Numbered from the stretch's first letter, positions 51,976-61,960 are shown. The stretch: DNA of 64,000 bases from Serratia surfactantfaciens (GCF_001642805.2 NZ_CP016948.1:4588001-4652000), one strand, 5' to 3'. Notes: a model not told the origin generated them from the letters alone. Made by a program: numbers and translations.

Positions 51976-52685
51976 AGAGCGTAGAAGAACAGAGCGTCGC
52001 CGGCCTGGCGCTGGATGACGACACCGTGATGCAGTATCTGCTGCAGAACCCGGATTTCTTTATTCGCAACGCGCGCCAGGTTGAGCAGATGCGCGTGCCT
52101 CACCCGGTACGCGGCACCGTTTCGCTGGTGGAATGGCATCTGGCCCGCCAACGCAATCACATCGAACGGCTGGAAGAAGAGATCACGCTGTTGATGGAGC
52201 AGGCCAGCGCCAATGAAGGGCTGTTCGCCAGGTTGCTGCACCTGCAGGCCGATCTGGCCACCGCCGACAGCCTGCAGGATATGCTGAACCGGCTGCAGCG
52301 CTGGGCGCGCGGCTTCGGTTTGGCCGGCGCTACGGTGCGTCTGTTTGCCGATCGCTGGAATATCGGCGCGCCTTCCGACTTTACCCATCTGGCGCTGACG
52401 CGCTCGGCGTTTGAGCCGTTCCGCATCCAGCGCTTGGGCAGTGAACAACACTACCTCGGCGGCCTGAACGGCCCCGAACTGCTGCTGCTGTTGCCGCAGG
52501 CCAAACAGATCGGCCAGATTGGCTCGGTGGCGCTGTCAATGCTGGGCGACGACGGCGAATTGGGCATGGTGATCTTCAGCAGTCGCGATACGCAACACTA
52601 TCAGCAGGGCATGGGCACGGTGATGCTCAATCAACTGGCGCGCATGCTGCCGGAACTGCTGGAACGCTGGGTCGAACGCGCATGA
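51972..52685 (+). CDS. yigA: DUF484 (GAF-like) protein YigA
   Basis: A 237-aa cytosolic protein of the DUF484 family, which has a GAF-like fold. The N-terminal [10 protein letters not shown] and an [25 protein letters not shown] stretch are the recognised family motif, followed by a helix that may form a coiled coil (residues 50-75). Its function is not known. It is always found between dapF and xerC, and overlaps both by four bases, so co-translation with XerC is likely. Confidence 0.93.
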   Translation: MKSVEEQSVAGLALDDDTVMQYLLQNPDFFIRNARQVEQMRVPHPVRGTVSLVEWHLARQRNHIERLEEEITLLMEQASANEGLFARLLHLQADLATADSLQDMLNRLQRWARGFGLAGATVRLFADRWNIGAPSDFTHLALTRSAFEPFRIQRLGSEQHYLGGLNGPELLLLLPQAKQIGQIGSVALSMLGDDGELGMVIFSSRDTQHYQQGMGTVMLNQLARMLPELLERWVERA

Positions 52686-53593
52686 CGCCGATTGCGCCCA
52701 GCCTGCAGCAGCCGGTGGACGCTTTTCTGCGTTATCTCAAGGTAGAACGGCAACTCAGCCCGCTGACGCAGCTCAGCTATTCGCGCCAGCTGGCGGCGTT
52801 GATGCGCCTGGCGCAGGAGATCGGCGTCACCGACTGGACGGCGCTGGACGCCGCCCGGGTGCGCATGTTGGCGGCGCGCAGCAAACGCGCCGGCCTGCAG
52901 TCAGCCAGTCTGGCGCTGCGGCTCTCTTCGTTGCGCAGTTTTCTCGACTGGCTGGTCAGCCAGGGCGTGTTGCACGCCAACCCCGCCAAAGGCATCCGCA
53001 CGCCGCGCAGCGGCCGCCATCTGCCGAAAAACATCGACGTCGATGAAATGAACCAGCTGCTGGAGATCGATCTCAACGATCCGCTGGCGGTGCGCGATCG
53101 CGCCATGCTGGAGGTGATGTACGGCGCCGGCCTGCGCCTCTCCGAGCTGGTGGGGCTGGACTGCCGCCATGTCGATATGGCCGCCGGCGAGGTGTGGGTG
53201 ATGGGGAAAGGCAGCAAAGAGCGCAAATTGCCGATCGGACGAACCGCCGTCACCTGGCTGGAACACTGGCTGGCGATGCGCGATCTGTTCGGGCCGCAGG
53301 ACGACGCCATGTTCCTGTCCAACCAGGGGCGACGCATCTCGACGCGCAACGTGCAAAAACGCTTCGCCGAATGGGGCGTGAAGCAGGGCGTCAACAGTCA
53401 TATTCATCCGCACAAGCTGCGCCACTCGTTCGCCACCCACATGCTGGAGTCCAGCGGCGATCTGCGCGCGGTGCAAGAGCTGCTCGGCCACGCCAACCTG
53501 ACCACCACGCAGATTTATACCCACCTCGACTTTCAACATCTGGCGAACGTGTACGATGCCGCTCATCCGCGCGCCAAACGGGGGAAATCCTGA
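52682..53593 (+). CDS. xerC: tyrosine recombinase XerC
   Basis: With XerD, resolves chromosome dimers at dif under FtsK control. The 303 aa (E. coli 298) carry an N-terminal SAM-like core-binding domain (residues 10-100) and the C-terminal catalytic domain. All active residues are seen: Arg152, Lys176, His244, Arg247, His270 and nucleophile Tyr279 (in TTTQIYTH). It is the fourth gene of the dapF group; the stop overlaps the yigB start by one base. Confidence 0.97.
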   Translation: MTPIAPSLQQPVDAFLRYLKVERQLSPLTQLSYSRQLAALMRLAQEIGVTDWTALDAARVRMLAARSKRAGLQSASLALRLSSLRSFLDWLVSQGVLHANPAKGIRTPRSGRHLPKNIDVDEMNQLLEIDLNDPLAVRDRAMLEVMYGAGLRLSELVGLDCRHVDMAAGEVWVMGKGSKERKLPIGRTAVTWLEHWLAMRDLFGPQDDAMFLSNQGRRISTRNVQKRFAEWGVKQGVNSHIHPHKLRHSFATHMLESSGDLRAVQELLGHANLTTTQIYTHLDFQHLANVYDAAHPRAKRGKS

Positions 53594-54309
53594 TGCATTT
53601 TTATCGCCCGCTGCGCCCGCTGGCGGCGCTGACTTTCGATCTGGACGACACGCTGTATGACAATCGTCCGGTGATTAGGCAGACCGAACAACAGTCGGTG
53701 GCCTTCCTGCAGAGCTACCATCCCGGTCTGAACAGCTTCCAGTCGGCGGATTTCCACCGCCTGCGCCAGGAGCTGCGCGAACAGGATCCGGAGATCTACC
53801 ACGACGTCACCGAGTGGCGCTGGCGCGCCATTCATCTGGCGCTGAGCCGGCAGGGGCTGCGCGACGCCGAGGCAGCGGTCGGGGCCGATGCGGCGATGCA
53901 GAACTTCGCGCTATGGCGCAGCCGCATCGAGGTGCCGGAAACGACCCACGCCACGCTGAAGGCGCTGGCCGCGCGCTATCCGCTGGTGGCGATCACCAAC
54001 GGCAACGCCGATCCGGCGCAGTGCGGCCTGGACGGTTACTTCCAGTTCGTGTTGCGCTCCGGGCCGGACGGGCGCGCCAAGCCGTATCAGGACATGTATC
54101 ACCTGGCCGTCGAACGGTTGGGCGTGGCGCCCGAACAGATCCTGCACGTGGGCGACGATCTGACCACCGATGTTGCCGGCGCGCTGCGTGCGGGGCTGCA
54201 GGCCTGTTGGATCAACGATCGCCAACGGGATCTGATGCAGGTCGCCGACAGTCGCCTGTTGCCGCATATTGAGATTTCACAGTTGGCATCGCTGACAGCA
54301 TTGTTATAA
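53593..54309 (+). CDS. yigB: HAD phosphatase YigB (riboflavin pathway)
   Basis: A 238-aa haloacid-dehalogenase-type phosphatase, the E. coli length. Motif I is FDLDDTLYD (about residues 16-24), motif II ITNG, and motif [17 protein letters not shown]. coli YigB dephosphorylates FMN and 5-amino-6-(5-phospho-ribitylamino)uracil. It begins within the xerC stop (TGATG). The uvrD promoter lies inside and just after its 3' end. Confidence 0.95.
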   Translation: MHFYRPLRPLAALTFDLDDTLYDNRPVIRQTEQQSVAFLQSYHPGLNSFQSADFHRLRQELREQDPEIYHDVTEWRWRAIHLALSRQGLRDAEAAVGADAAMQNFALWRSRIEVPETTHATLKALAARYPLVAITNGNADPAQCGLDGYFQFVLRSGPDGRAKPYQDMYHLAVERLGVAPEQILHVGDDLTTDVAGALRAGLQACWINDRQRDLMQVADSRLLPHIEISQLASLTALL

Positions 54310-54310
54310 T
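54283..54310 (+). promoter_or_regulatory. uvrD sigma-70 promoter
   Basis: TTGGCA (54283-54288) and TATAAT (54305-54310) lie 16 bases apart, overlapping the end of yigB. Confidence 0.75.
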
Positions 54311-54323
54311 CCCTGCCAGAACT

Positions 54324-54339
54324 CTGTATAAATTTCCAG
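54324..54339 (+). promoter_or_regulatory. LexA (SOS) box of uvrD
   Basis: CTGTATAAATTTCCAG is CTGT-N8-CCAG, the same variant as the known E. coli uvrD SOS box (CTGT-N8-CCAG). It is placed just downstream of the -10, so LexA would block initiation. Confidence 0.8.
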
Positions 54340-54342
54340 TGA

Positions 54343-54366
54343 AAAACCCGTCGCCGGCGGGTTTTC
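54343..54366 (+). terminator. uvrD leader attenuator / yigB terminator
   Basis: AAAACCCG (54343-54350) and CGGGTTTT (54358-54365) form an intrinsic-terminator-like hairpin between the SOS box and the uvrD ATG, as in the E. coli uvrD attenuator. It may also end the dapF-yigB transcript. Confidence 0.75.
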
Positions 54367-54387
54367 CCTTAACCATTAGTGGTGCCT

Positions 54388-56550
54388 ATGGACGTCTCCG
54401 ATCTGCTCGATAGCCTGAATGAAAAACAACGTGAAGCCGTGGCGGCGCCGCGCAGCAACCTGTTGGTTCTGGCCGGGGCGGGCAGCGGCAAGACGCGGGT
54501 GCTGGTGCATCGCATCGCCTGGCTGCTGTCGGTGGAGAACTGCTCGCCGTATTCGATCATGGCGGTGACCTTCACCAACAAGGCGGCGGCGGAAATGCGC
54601 CATCGTATCGAACATCTGATCGGTACCAGCCAGGGCGGCATGTGGATCGGCACCTTCCACGGCCTGGCGCATCGCCTGCTGCGCGCCCACCATCTGGAGG
54701 CCAACCTGCCGCAGGATTTCCAGATCCTCGACAGCGATGACCAGCTGCGGCTGCTCAAGCGCATCATCAAGGCGCTGAACGTCGACGAGAAGCAGTGGCC
54801 GCCGCGTCAGGCGATGTGGTACATCAACGGCAAGAAAGACGAAGGCCTGCGGCCGCAGCACGTCGAGACCTACAACAACCCGGTGGAGGCCACCTGGTTG
54901 CGCATCTACCAGGCCTATCAGGAAGCCTGCGATCGCGCCGGGCTGGTGGATTTCGCCGAGCTGCTGCTGCGCGCGCATGAACTGTGGCTGAACAAGCCGC
55001 ATATCCTCAATCATTACCGCGAACGTTTCACCAACATACTGGTGGACGAATTCCAGGATACCAACAGCATCCAGTACGCCTGGATCCGCCTGCTGGCGGG
55101 CGGCAACAGCAACGTGATGATCGTCGGCGACGACGACCAGTCAATCTACGGCTGGCGCGGCGCGCAGGTGGAAAACATCCAGCGCTTCCTGAAGGATTTC
55201 CCCGGCGCGGAAACCATCCGCCTGGAGCAGAACTACCGTTCCACCAGCAACATCCTGAAAGCGGCCAATACCCTGATCGCCAACAACGACGGGCGCATGG
55301 GTAAAAACCTGTGGACCGAAGGCGGCGAAGGCGAACCAATTTCCATCTACTGCGCCTTCAACGAGCTCGACGAAGCGCGCTTTGTGGTCAATCGCATCAA
55401 GACCTGGCAAGACAACGGCGGCGCGTTGAACGACTGCGCCATCTTGTACCGCAGCAACGCCCAGTCGCGCGTGCTGGAAGAGGCGCTGCTGCAGACGGCG
55501 ATGCCGTACCGCATCTACGGCGGCCAGCGTTTCTTCGAACGCCAGGAAATCAAGGACGCGCTGGCTTACCTGCGTCTTATCTCCAACCGCAACGATGATG
55601 CGGCCTTTGAGCGCGTGGTCAACACCCCGACGCGGGGCATCGGCGATCGCACTCTCGACGTGGTGCGCCAGGCGGCGCGCGATCGCCAGCTGACGCTGTG
55701 GCAGGCGACACGCGAGCTGATGCAGGACAAGGTGTTGGCCGGCCGCGCCGCGTCCGCGCTGCAGCGTTTTATCGAACTGGTGGAGTCGCTGGCGCATGAA
55801 ACCGCTGACATGCCGCTGCATGTGCAGACCGACCGGGTGATCCGCGATTCCGGGCTGTTCATCATGTATGAGCAGGAAAAGGGTGAAAAGGGGCAGGCGC
55901 GCATCGAAAACCTTGAGGAACTGGTGACGGCGACGCGCCAGTTCAGCTATCAGGAAGAAGATCAGGATCTGATGCCGCTGCAGGCGTTCCTGTCGCATGC
56001 GGCGCTGGAGGCGGGTGAAGGCCAGGCCGACGCCTATCAGGACGCGGTGCAACTGATGACCCTGCACTCCGCCAAGGGGCTGGAGTTCCCGCTGGTGTTT
56101 ATCGTCGGCATGGAAGAAGGCATGTTCCCGAGCCAGATGTCGCTGGATGAAGGCGGCCGGTTGGAAGAGGAGCGCCGCCTGGCCTATGTGGGCGTAACGC
56201 GCGCCATGCAGAAGCTGACGCTGACCTATGCCGAAACGCGCCGTTTGTACGGCAAAGAGGTGTATCACCGGCCGTCGCGCTTTATCGGCGAGCTGCCGGA
56301 AGAGTGCGTGGAAGAAGTGCGCCTGCGCGCCAGCGTATCCCGCCCGGTCAATCACCGCCGCATGGGCACGCCGATCAGCGAGAACGACACCGGCTACAAG
56401 CTGGGCCAGCGCGTGCGCCATCCCAAGTTTGGCGAAGGCACCATCGTCAATCTGGAGGGCAGCGGCGAGCACAGCCGGCTGCAGATCGCTTTCCCGGGCG
56501 AGGGCATCAAGTGGCTGGTGGCGGCCTACGCTCGCCTGGAAACGGTATAA
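54388..56550 (+). CDS. uvrD: DNA helicase II UvrD
   Basis: SF1A 3'-5' helicase (720 aa, exactly E. coli) acting in nucleotide excision and mismatch repair. Motifs: [16 protein letters not shown] (I), [13 protein letters not shown] (Ia), LVDEFQDTNSIQY (II), [13 protein letters not shown] (III), EQNYRSTSN (IV), MTLHSAKGLEFP (V) and VGVTRAM (VI). A C-terminal Tudor-like domain (GQRVRHPKFGEGTIVNLEG) contacts RNA polymerase and UvrB. The ATG at 54388 is chosen to match family length. It is SOS-regulated through the upstream LexA box. Confidence 0.98.
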   Translation: MDVSDLLDSLNEKQREAVAAPRSNLLVLAGAGSGKTRVLVHRIAWLLSVENCSPYSIMAVTFTNKAAAEMRHRIEHLIGTSQGGMWIGTFHGLAHRLLRAHHLEANLPQDFQILDSDDQLRLLKRIIKALNVDEKQWPPRQAMWYINGKKDEGLRPQHVETYNNPVEATWLRIYQAYQEACDRAGLVDFAELLLRAHELWLNKPHILNHYRERFTNILVDEFQDTNSIQYAWIRLLAGGNSNVMIVGDDDQSIYGWRGAQVENIQRFLKDFPGAETIRLEQNYRSTSNILKAANTLIANNDGRMGKNLWTEGGEGEPISIYCAFNELDEARFVVNRIKTWQDNGGALNDCAILYRSNAQSRVLEEALLQTAMPYRIYGGQRFFERQEIKDALAYLRLISNRNDDAAFERVVNTPTRGIGDRTLDVVRQAARDRQLTLWQATRELMQDKVLAGRAASALQRFIELVESLAHETADMPLHVQTDRVIRDSGLFIMYEQEKGEKGQARIENLEELVTATRQFSYQEEDQDLMPLQAFLSHAALEAGEGQADAYQDAVQLMTLHSAKGLEFPLVFIVGMEEGMFPSQMSLDEGGRLEEERRLAYVGVTRAMQKLTLTYAETRRLYGKEVYHRPSRFIGELPEECVEEVRLRASVSRPVNHRRMGTPISENDTGYKLGQRVRHPKFGEGTIVNLEGSGEHSRLQIAFPGEGIKWLVAAYARLETV

Positions 56551-56563
56551 AGAGAGAGGGAAG

Positions 56564-56585
56564 TTGCAGGGGCAGGCCCCTGCAA
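56564..56585. terminator. bidirectional hairpin between uvrD and the cupin gene
   Basis: TTGCAGGGGC and GCCCCTGCAA form a 10-bp near-perfect inverted repeat in a 45-bp convergent gap. No T tract is present. Confidence 0.55.
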
Positions 56586-56595
56586 TCGTTCATGA

Positions 56596-57072
56596 TCAGT
56601 GAGGGTAGCGATCGCCGACCTGCGCGGTGGCATACCAGCGCATCACCGCTTCGGTGCCTTCGCCGCCTTCCTGCGGCGCCCATTGCATGCAGTCCTCTTC
56701 CGTCAGCGCCTGATAAGGGCCCTGCTTCACTTCGAACACCACGCCGCCGGCATCGACCGACAGCACTGCATGCCAGGTAAATGCCGGCATCTCCAGCACT
56801 TTGGTCTCTTCGCCGAGCAGGGTGCGCTGCGTCACGACGCCGTCATCGTTGAACTGCAACACGACAAAACGGCCGCGCAGCGGCGTCAGCAGTTCCCAGG
56901 TTTGCGGGTGGCGGTGCGGGCGGATATAGGTGCCGGGTTCCATGGCGATCGCCAGGCGTTGCACCGGGTCGCTCAGCTCTTCGTGTAAGGTGCGGTGCGC
57001 GCGCAGGCGGGCCACGCTGGCGGCCTGTTCGCTCATCGCGGTCAGTTCATGGGCGGTAATCTGTTTCATCAT
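56596..57072 (-). CDS. WbuC-family cupin-fold metalloprotein
   Basis: A 158-aa protein of the WbuC-like cupin family. The metal-binding cupin motif shows RPHRHPQTWELLTPLRGRF (about residues 51-69) with the HxH pair and the Glu, and the second cupin motif includes AFTWHAVLSVD. Its biochemical function is unknown. Homologues occur in O-antigen gene clusters (E. coli wbuC), but here it stands alone between uvrD and corA, where E. coli has no such gene. It is a likely lineage-specific insertion. The start is either 57072 or 57069 (two successive ATGs). Confidence 0.85.
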   Translation of the reverse strand: MMKQITAHELTAMSEQAASVARLRAHRTLHEELSDPVQRLAIAMEPGTYIRPHRHPQTWELLTPLRGRFVVLQFNDDGVVTQRTLLGEETKVLEMPAFTWHAVLSVDAGGVVFEVKQGPYQALTEEDCMQWAPQEGGEGTEAVMRWYATAQVGDRYPH

Positions 57073-57240
57073 TTAAATCCGCATGCTTGTCGTACCATTA
57101 GGGTGATGTCATCTTAGCAACATTCTCGTTGGCGGTAAGCGATCGCCGCGACTTTTTCAGCACGGTTTACCCCAGGTTAAGCGCGATTTTTGCTATTGAT
57201 CATCGTGATGATTTGTTGCGCAATTATCCCTCCTAACGTG

Positions 57241-57270
57241 TTGACAGGCTTTTTCCTCTCGGCGTAACAT
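57241..57270 (+). promoter_or_regulatory. corA promoter
   Basis: TTGACA (57241-57246) and TAACAT (57265-57270) are separated by 18 bases, about 255 bases upstream of the corA ATG. The long leader that follows carries a peptide frame. Confidence 0.65.
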
Positions 57271-57301
57271 GCGCGCACTATTATCATTGAGGACAGACGC
57301 C

Positions 57302-57358
57302 TTGGACACACCCAGTAGATACTGGCTCACTGACCTGCGCCGCAGGTATAACTTCTAA
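57302..57358 (+). CDS. corL: corA leader peptide CorL-like (18 codons)
   Basis: A TTG-initiated frame encodes LDTPSRYWLTDLRRRYNF, with GAGG at a 9-base spacing. It sits in the leader between the corA promoter and the gene. Salmonella corA has a translated leader ORF (corL) that sets Rho-dependent termination. This frame fits that position and is followed by a C/T-rich stretch. I recognise the role by context, not by verified sequence match. Confidence 0.5.
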   Translation: MDTPSRYWLTDLRRRYNF

Positions 57359-57524
57359 GGCTCTCCGTTTTTGCTGATAGCCTTCGTGGTTGTCGGCGAC
57401 CCCGCAAAGTGTCGCTATGAGTCAGATCTCTTCATGGTCTGAAACAAATCGGTGATACGTATCCCCTCTGTTTCTGTGCTTCAACGCGTTGTCCGCACCC
57501 GTTACCTTCACGGAGTTTTGGCAC

Positions 57525-58475
57525 ATGCTGAGCGCTTTTAAATTAGATAACCGCCGCTTGTCCCGCCTGGAACTGGACGACTCAGATGATCTCACTTCAT
57601 CGCTGTGGGTTGATCTGGTCGAGCCGGAAGAGGGCGAGCGCGAGCGCGTGCAGAATGAGCTGGGACAAAGCCTGGCGACGCGTCCCGAGCTGGACGACAT
57701 CGAAGCCTCCGCCCGTTTCTTCGAAGACGAAGACGGTCTGCATATCCACTCCTTCTTCTACTTTGAAGATGCGGAAGATCACGCCGGCAACTCCACGGTG
57801 GCGTTCACCATCCGCGACGGCCGCCTGTATACCCTGCGCGAGCGCGAACTGCCTGCGTTTCGCTTGTACCGCATGCGCGCCCGCAATCAGACCATGCTCG
57901 AAGGCAACGCCTACGAACTGCTGCTGGATCTGTTTGAAACCAAGATTGAACAGCTGGCGGACGAGATTGAGAACATCTACAGCGACCTGGAACAGCTCAG
58001 CCGGGTGATCATGGAAGGGCATCAGGGCGATGAATACGACGCCGCGCTGTCGACGCTGGCGGAACTGGAGGATATCGGCTGGAAGGTGCGTTTGTGTCTG
58101 ATGGATACCCAGCGCGCGCTCAACTTCCTGGTGCGCAAGGCGCGTCTGCCGACCGGCCAGTTGGAGCAGGCGCGTGAAGTGCTGCGCGACATCGAATCCC
58201 TGCTGCCGCACAACGAATCGCTGTTCCAGAAGGTGAACTTCCTGATGCAGGCGGCGATGGGCTTCATCAATATCGAACAGAACCGCATCATCAAGATCTT
58301 CTCGGTGGTGTCGGTGGTGTTCCTGCCACCTACGCTGGTGGCCTCCAGCTACGGCATGAACTTCGAATTCATGCCGGAGCTGAAATGGTCGTTCGGCTAC
58401 CCGGGGGCCATCACGCTAATGATCCTGGCCGGCCTGGCCCCTTACCTGTACTTCAAGCGCAAGAACTGGCTGTAA
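57525..58475 (+). CDS. corA: magnesium/cobalt/nickel channel CorA
   Basis: A 316-aa inner-membrane homopentameric channel importing Mg2+, the same length as E. coli and Salmonella CorA. It has a large acidic N-terminal cytosolic funnel, a long stalk helix, TM1 with the selectivity signature YGMNFE (Gly277-Met278-Asn279), TM2 and a basic C-terminus ending KRKNWL. The ATG at 57525 is preferred because ACGGAG lies nine bases upstream and the N-terminus [12 protein letters not shown] matches. The leader is long (about 240 bases). Confidence 0.97.
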   Translation: MLSAFKLDNRRLSRLELDDSDDLTSSLWVDLVEPEEGERERVQNELGQSLATRPELDDIEASARFFEDEDGLHIHSFFYFEDAEDHAGNSTVAFTIRDGRLYTLRERELPAFRLYRMRARNQTMLEGNAYELLLDLFETKIEQLADEIENIYSDLEQLSRVIMEGHQGDEYDAALSTLAELEDIGWKVRLCLMDTQRALNFLVRKARLPTGQLEQAREVLRDIESLLPHNESLFQKVNFLMQAAMGFINIEQNRIIKIFSVVSVVFLPPTLVASSYGMNFEFMPELKWSFGYPGAITLMILAGLAPYLYFKRKNWL

Positions 58476-58490
58476 CCCGGCGGCGCCGGG
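58476..58490. terminator. bidirectional hairpin between corA and rarD
   Basis: CCCGGC-GGC-GCCGGG fills the gap between the stop codons of two convergent genes, without a T tract. Confidence 0.5.
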
Positions 58491-58491
58491 C

Positions 58492-59379
58492 TCAGCGCAG
58501 CTTGCGCTGGGTGTAGAGCGCGTCGAGGGTGAACAGGATCAGCGCCGCCCAGATAAAGCCGAAGGTCACCAGTTTGTCCTGGCCGACGGTTTCACCGTAG
58601 AACGTGACCGCCAGCAGGAACATCAAGGTCGGGCCGAGGTACTGGAAGAAGCCGAGCGTTGACAGACGCAGCCGGGTGGCCGCCGCGGTGAAGCACAGCA
58701 GCGGCACGGTGGTGACGATGCCGGCGGCGACCAGCAGCAGGTTCAGCGACCACGGGTTGGCGCTCAGATGGCTGGTAGGGCTGTCGGCGAACAGGAACAG
58801 GTAGGCCGCCGCCACCGGCAGCAGCCACAGCGTTTCGATCAGCATGCCGGTCTGGGCGTCGATGGCGATTTTCTTGCGCAGCAGGCCGTAGAAGGCGAAG
58901 CTGAACGCCAGCCCCAGGCCGATGATCGGCAACGAGCCGAACTGCCAGAGTTGCACCAGCACCCCGGTGAACGCCAGCGCCACCGCCACCCACTGCATGC
59001 GGCGGAAACGCTCGCCGAGAAACAGCATCCCTAACAGCACGTTAACCAGCGGGTTGATGAAGTAGCCCAGGCTGGCTTCCAGCATATGGTGGTTGTTCAC
59101 CGCCCAGATGAACAGCAGCCAGTTGCCGCCGATCAGCAGCGCGGTGAGCGCCAGCAGCAGCAGCCGTTTGCGGTTTTGGCAGGCGGCGCGCACTTTCGGC
59201 CAGTTGCGGCCCAGCGTGATCAGCGCCAGCATGAAGAAAAACGACCAGATGATCCGGTGAGTGAGGATCTCATCGGCGGGCACTTGCTGAATCAGTTTGA
59301 AATAGGCCGGGGCGATGCCCCACATAAAATAGGCGGCCAGGGCGAAGAAAATGCCCTGACGCGTTTGCTTTGCGTCCAT
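58492..59379 (-). CDS. rarD: EamA-family permease RarD
   Basis: A 295-aa inner-membrane protein (E. coli 296) with ten predicted helices arranged as two EamA domains. It starts with KQTRQGIFFALAAYFMWGIA and contains the EILTHRIIWSF segment typical of RarD. E. coli RarD was linked to chloramphenicol sensitivity, but its true substrate is not known. It is convergent with corA and upstream of yigI on the opposite strand to recQ. Confidence 0.94.
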   Translation of the reverse strand: MDAKQTRQGIFFALAAYFMWGIAPAYFKLIQQVPADEILTHRIIWSFFFMLALITLGRNWPKVRAACQNRKRLLLLALTALLIGGNWLLFIWAVNNHHMLEASLGYFINPLVNVLLGMLFLGERFRRMQWVAVALAFTGVLVQLWQFGSLPIIGLGLAFSFAFYGLLRKKIAIDAQTGMLIETLWLLPVAAAYLFLFADSPTSHLSANPWSLNLLLVAAGIVTTVPLLCFTAAATRLRLSTLGFFQYLGPTLMFLLAVTFYGETVGQDKLVTFGFIWAALILFTLDALYTQRKLR

Positions 59380-59445
59380 GACGTCACTCTGGGTGGGAAC
59401 TTAAGATGCGGTGAGTGTACTGAAGACGCTCACCGCGCACAATCA

Positions 59446-59916
59446 TCAGCCGACCAGATAGGTGGCGGTAGCGGTGGCGATATGCAGGCCGTCGTGGTTA
59501 TGAAGTTCTACGCGCGCGACGGCGACCTTATTGCCGCTGCGCAGCACGTGCGCAGTGGCCACGAAGTGCTCGCCGCGGCCGGGGCGCAGGTAATCGACGC
59601 GCAGATCGATGGTGCCCATGCGCGACAGCTTGGCAGCGATCTCTTCTTCGATCAGCGGGTCCAGGCGCGTCAGCACACCGCCGGCGCAGGCCATCCCGGC
59701 GGCGACGTCAAGCACCGCGGCGATCACGCCGCCGTGCAGAATCTCCTGCGCGGCGTTGCCCACCAGCTTGCGTTGGTTGGTAAAGCTCAGTTCGACGTAG
59801 TCATCGTCGAAACGGCGCAGTTCCAGGCCGAGCTCGCGGTTGAACGGCATGTGATAAACAAAGATTTCGCCGATCTTCTGGCGGGCGGTTTCCAGGGTGA
59901 GAGGTGTGGTCGACAT
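59446..59916 (-). CDS. yigI: hotdog-fold thioesterase YigI
   Basis: A 156-aa PaaI/YigI family thioesterase. The conserved hotdog core [17 protein letters not shown] (here [16 protein letters not shown], about 76-91) contains the HGG substrate-binding motif, with [11 protein letters not shown] following. E. coli YigI acts on medium/long-chain acyl-CoA. It is transcribed toward rarD and is divergent from a small ORF and recQ. Confidence 0.94.
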   Translation of the reverse strand: MSTTPLTLETARQKIGEIFVYHMPFNRELGLELRRFDDDYVELSFTNQRKLVGNAAQEILHGGVIAAVLDVAAGMACAGGVLTRLDPLIEEEIAAKLSRMGTIDLRVDYLRPGRGEHFVATAHVLRSGNKVAVARVELHNHDGLHIATATATYLVG

Positions 59917-59978
59917 AGCATGTTTCCGTTTTTCTTTTGCGTTTTAAGGGAGGTAACTGGTCAGTCCAGGTTAATGCC

Positions 59979-60134
59979 ATGTTGATTTTATGCTTAACCT
60001 TTGTTGCTTTCCAGCCGGTTTCGGCAAAAGAGTCGCACGCGCGTCGGTGTCATGCTGAACGATATTATGTAATCATACCCGGTGGGTGTGTACCGATGAA
60101 AAAATGGGGAAGTGTGTGTCAACCGCAGCAGTGA
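59979..60134 (+). CDS. possible small secreted protein upstream of recQ
   Basis: A 51-codon frame with an AGG Shine-Dalgarno eight bases before its ATG. It begins with a signal-peptide-like [16 protein letters not shown] and continues with a basic, cysteine-bearing tail (Cys24, Cys37, Cys47). It occupies the place of E. coli pldA and overlaps the recQ start by 19 bases. No family is recognised. Codon use cannot be judged at this length. Confidence 0.4.
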   Translation: MLILCLTFVAFQPVSAKESHARRCHAERYYVIIPGGCVPMKKWGSVCQPQQ

Positions 60135-61948
60135 TTAACAGAGAGTTGCTGGCCGAGCAGGTATTGCGCGATACCTTCGGTTACCAGCAATTCCGTCCGG
60201 GGCAGCAAACGATTATCAATGCCGCGATCGGCGGGCAGGATTGCCTGGTGGTGATGCCGACCGGCGGCGGTAAGTCGTTGTGTTACCAAATCCCGGCGCT
60301 GGTGATGGACGGCCTGACGCTGGTCGTTTCTCCGCTGATTTCGCTGATGAAAGACCAGGTCGATCAGCTGTTGGCCTACGGCGTCTCCGCCGCCTGCTAC
60401 AACTCGACGCAAACCCGCGAAGAGCAGCTGGAGGTCATGGCCGGTTGCCGCAACGGCACCATCAAGATGCTGTACATCGCGCCGGAACGGCTGATGATGG
60501 AAAGCTTCCTCAATCTGCTCGATCACTGCCCGCCGGCGATGCTGGCGGTGGATGAGGCGCACTGCATTTCGCAGTGGGGCCATGACTTCCGGCCGGAATA
60601 CCGTGCGCTGGGTCAGCTGAAACAACGCTTCCCGTCGATGCCGGTGATCGCGTTGACCGCCACCGCTGACGAGGCCACGCGCGGCGACATCGTGCGCCTG
60701 CTGTCGCTGCAGGATCCGTTGGTGCAGGTCAGCAGCTTCGACCGGCCGAACATCCGCTACACGCTGGTGGAAAAATTCAAACCGCTCGATCAGTTGTGGC
60801 GCTTCGTGCAGGATCAGCGCGGCAAGAGCGGCATTATCTATTGCAACAGCCGCGCCAAGGTGGAAGACACCGCCGCGCGTCTGCAAAGCCGCGGGTTGAG
60901 CGTCGGCGCCTATCACGCCGGGCTGGACAACGATCGCCGCGCGCAGGTGCAAGAGGCGTTCCAGCGTGACGATCTGCAGGTGGTGGTGGCCACTGTCGCC
61001 TTCGGCATGGGCATCAACAAACCCAACGTGCGCTTCGTGGTGCACTTCGACATCCCGCGCAATATCGAATCCTATTATCAGGAGACCGGCCGCGCCGGGC
61101 GCGACGGCCTGCCGGCCGAAGCCATCCTGCTGTACGATCCGGCCGACATGGCCTGGCTGCGCCGCTGTCTGGAGGAGAAACCCGCCGGGCAGCAATTGGA
61201 CATCGAACGCCACAAGCTGAACGCCATGGGCGCGTTCGCCGAGGCGCAAACCTGTCGTCGTCTGGTGCTGCTCAACTACTTCGGCGAAGGCAAACACGAG
61301 AACTGCGGCAACTGCGATATCTGCCTCGATCCGCCCAAGCGCTACGACGGGCTGGAGGACGCGCGTAAGGCGCTGTCCTGCGTGTATCGCGTCGGCCAGC
61401 GCTTCGGTCTGGGGTACATCGTGGAAGTGCTGCGCGGCTCCAACAACCAACGCATTCGCGAATACGGTCACGACAAGCTGCCGGTGTACGGCATCGGCCG
61501 CGATCAGACCACCGAACACTGGACCAGCGTGCTGCGTCAGCTGATCCACCTGGGCTTTATCACCCAGAACATCGCCATGCACTCGGCGCTGCAATTGACC
61601 GAGGCGGCGCGCCCGGTATTGCGTGGCGAGGTGGTGCTGCAGCTGGCGGTGCCGCGCATTCAGAGCCTGAAGTCGCGCAGCAGCGCCAACCAGAAATCCT
61701 ACGGCGGCAATTACGATCGCAAGCTGTTCGCCAAGTTGCGCAAACTGCGCAAATCGATCGCCGACGAAGAAAACATTCCGCCTTACGTGGTGTTCAACGA
61801 CGCCACGCTGCTGGAAATGGCCGAACAAATGCCGATCAAGGCCGGCGATCTGTTGAGCGTCAACGGCGTCGGCCAGCGCAAACTGGAGCGTTTCGGCGCG
61901 CCCTTTATGGCGATGATCCGCGACCATCTCGACAATGACGAAGACTGA
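60116..61948 (+). CDS. recQ: ATP-dependent DNA helicase RecQ
   Basis: SF2 3'-5' helicase of the RecF pathway (610 aa; E. coli 609). Motifs: Walker [13 protein letters not shown] (about 52), [11 protein letters not shown] (Ia), [17 protein letters not shown] (II), TATAD (III) and [10 protein letters not shown] (VI), then a four-Cys zinc module ending CGNCDICLD, a winged helix and the HRDC domain ([16 protein letters not shown]). The GTG start at 60116 gives [16 protein letters not shown], as in Yersinia, and is preferred to ATG 60086. Confidence 0.97.
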   Translation: MSTAAVINRELLAEQVLRDTFGYQQFRPGQQTIINAAIGGQDCLVVMPTGGGKSLCYQIPALVMDGLTLVVSPLISLMKDQVDQLLAYGVSAACYNSTQTREEQLEVMAGCRNGTIKMLYIAPERLMMESFLNLLDHCPPAMLAVDEAHCISQWGHDFRPEYRALGQLKQRFPSMPVIALTATADEATRGDIVRLLSLQDPLVQVSSFDRPNIRYTLVEKFKPLDQLWRFVQDQRGKSGIIYCNSRAKVEDTAARLQSRGLSVGAYHAGLDNDRRAQVQEAFQRDDLQVVVATVAFGMGINKPNVRFVVHFDIPRNIESYYQETGRAGRDGLPAEAILLYDPADMAWLRRCLEEKPAGQQLDIERHKLNAMGAFAEAQTCRRLVLLNYFGEGKHENCGNCDICLDPPKRYDGLEDARKALSCVYRVGQRFGLGYIVEVLRGSNNQRIREYGHDKLPVYGIGRDQTTEHWTSVLRQLIHLGFITQNIAMHSALQLTEAARPVLRGEVVLQLAVPRIQSLKSRSSANQKSYGGNYDRKLFAKLRKLRKSIADEENIPPYVVFNDATLLEMAEQMPIKAGDLLSVNGVGQRKLERFGAPFMAMIRDHLDNDED

Positions 61949-61960
61949 GGGCGATAAATC

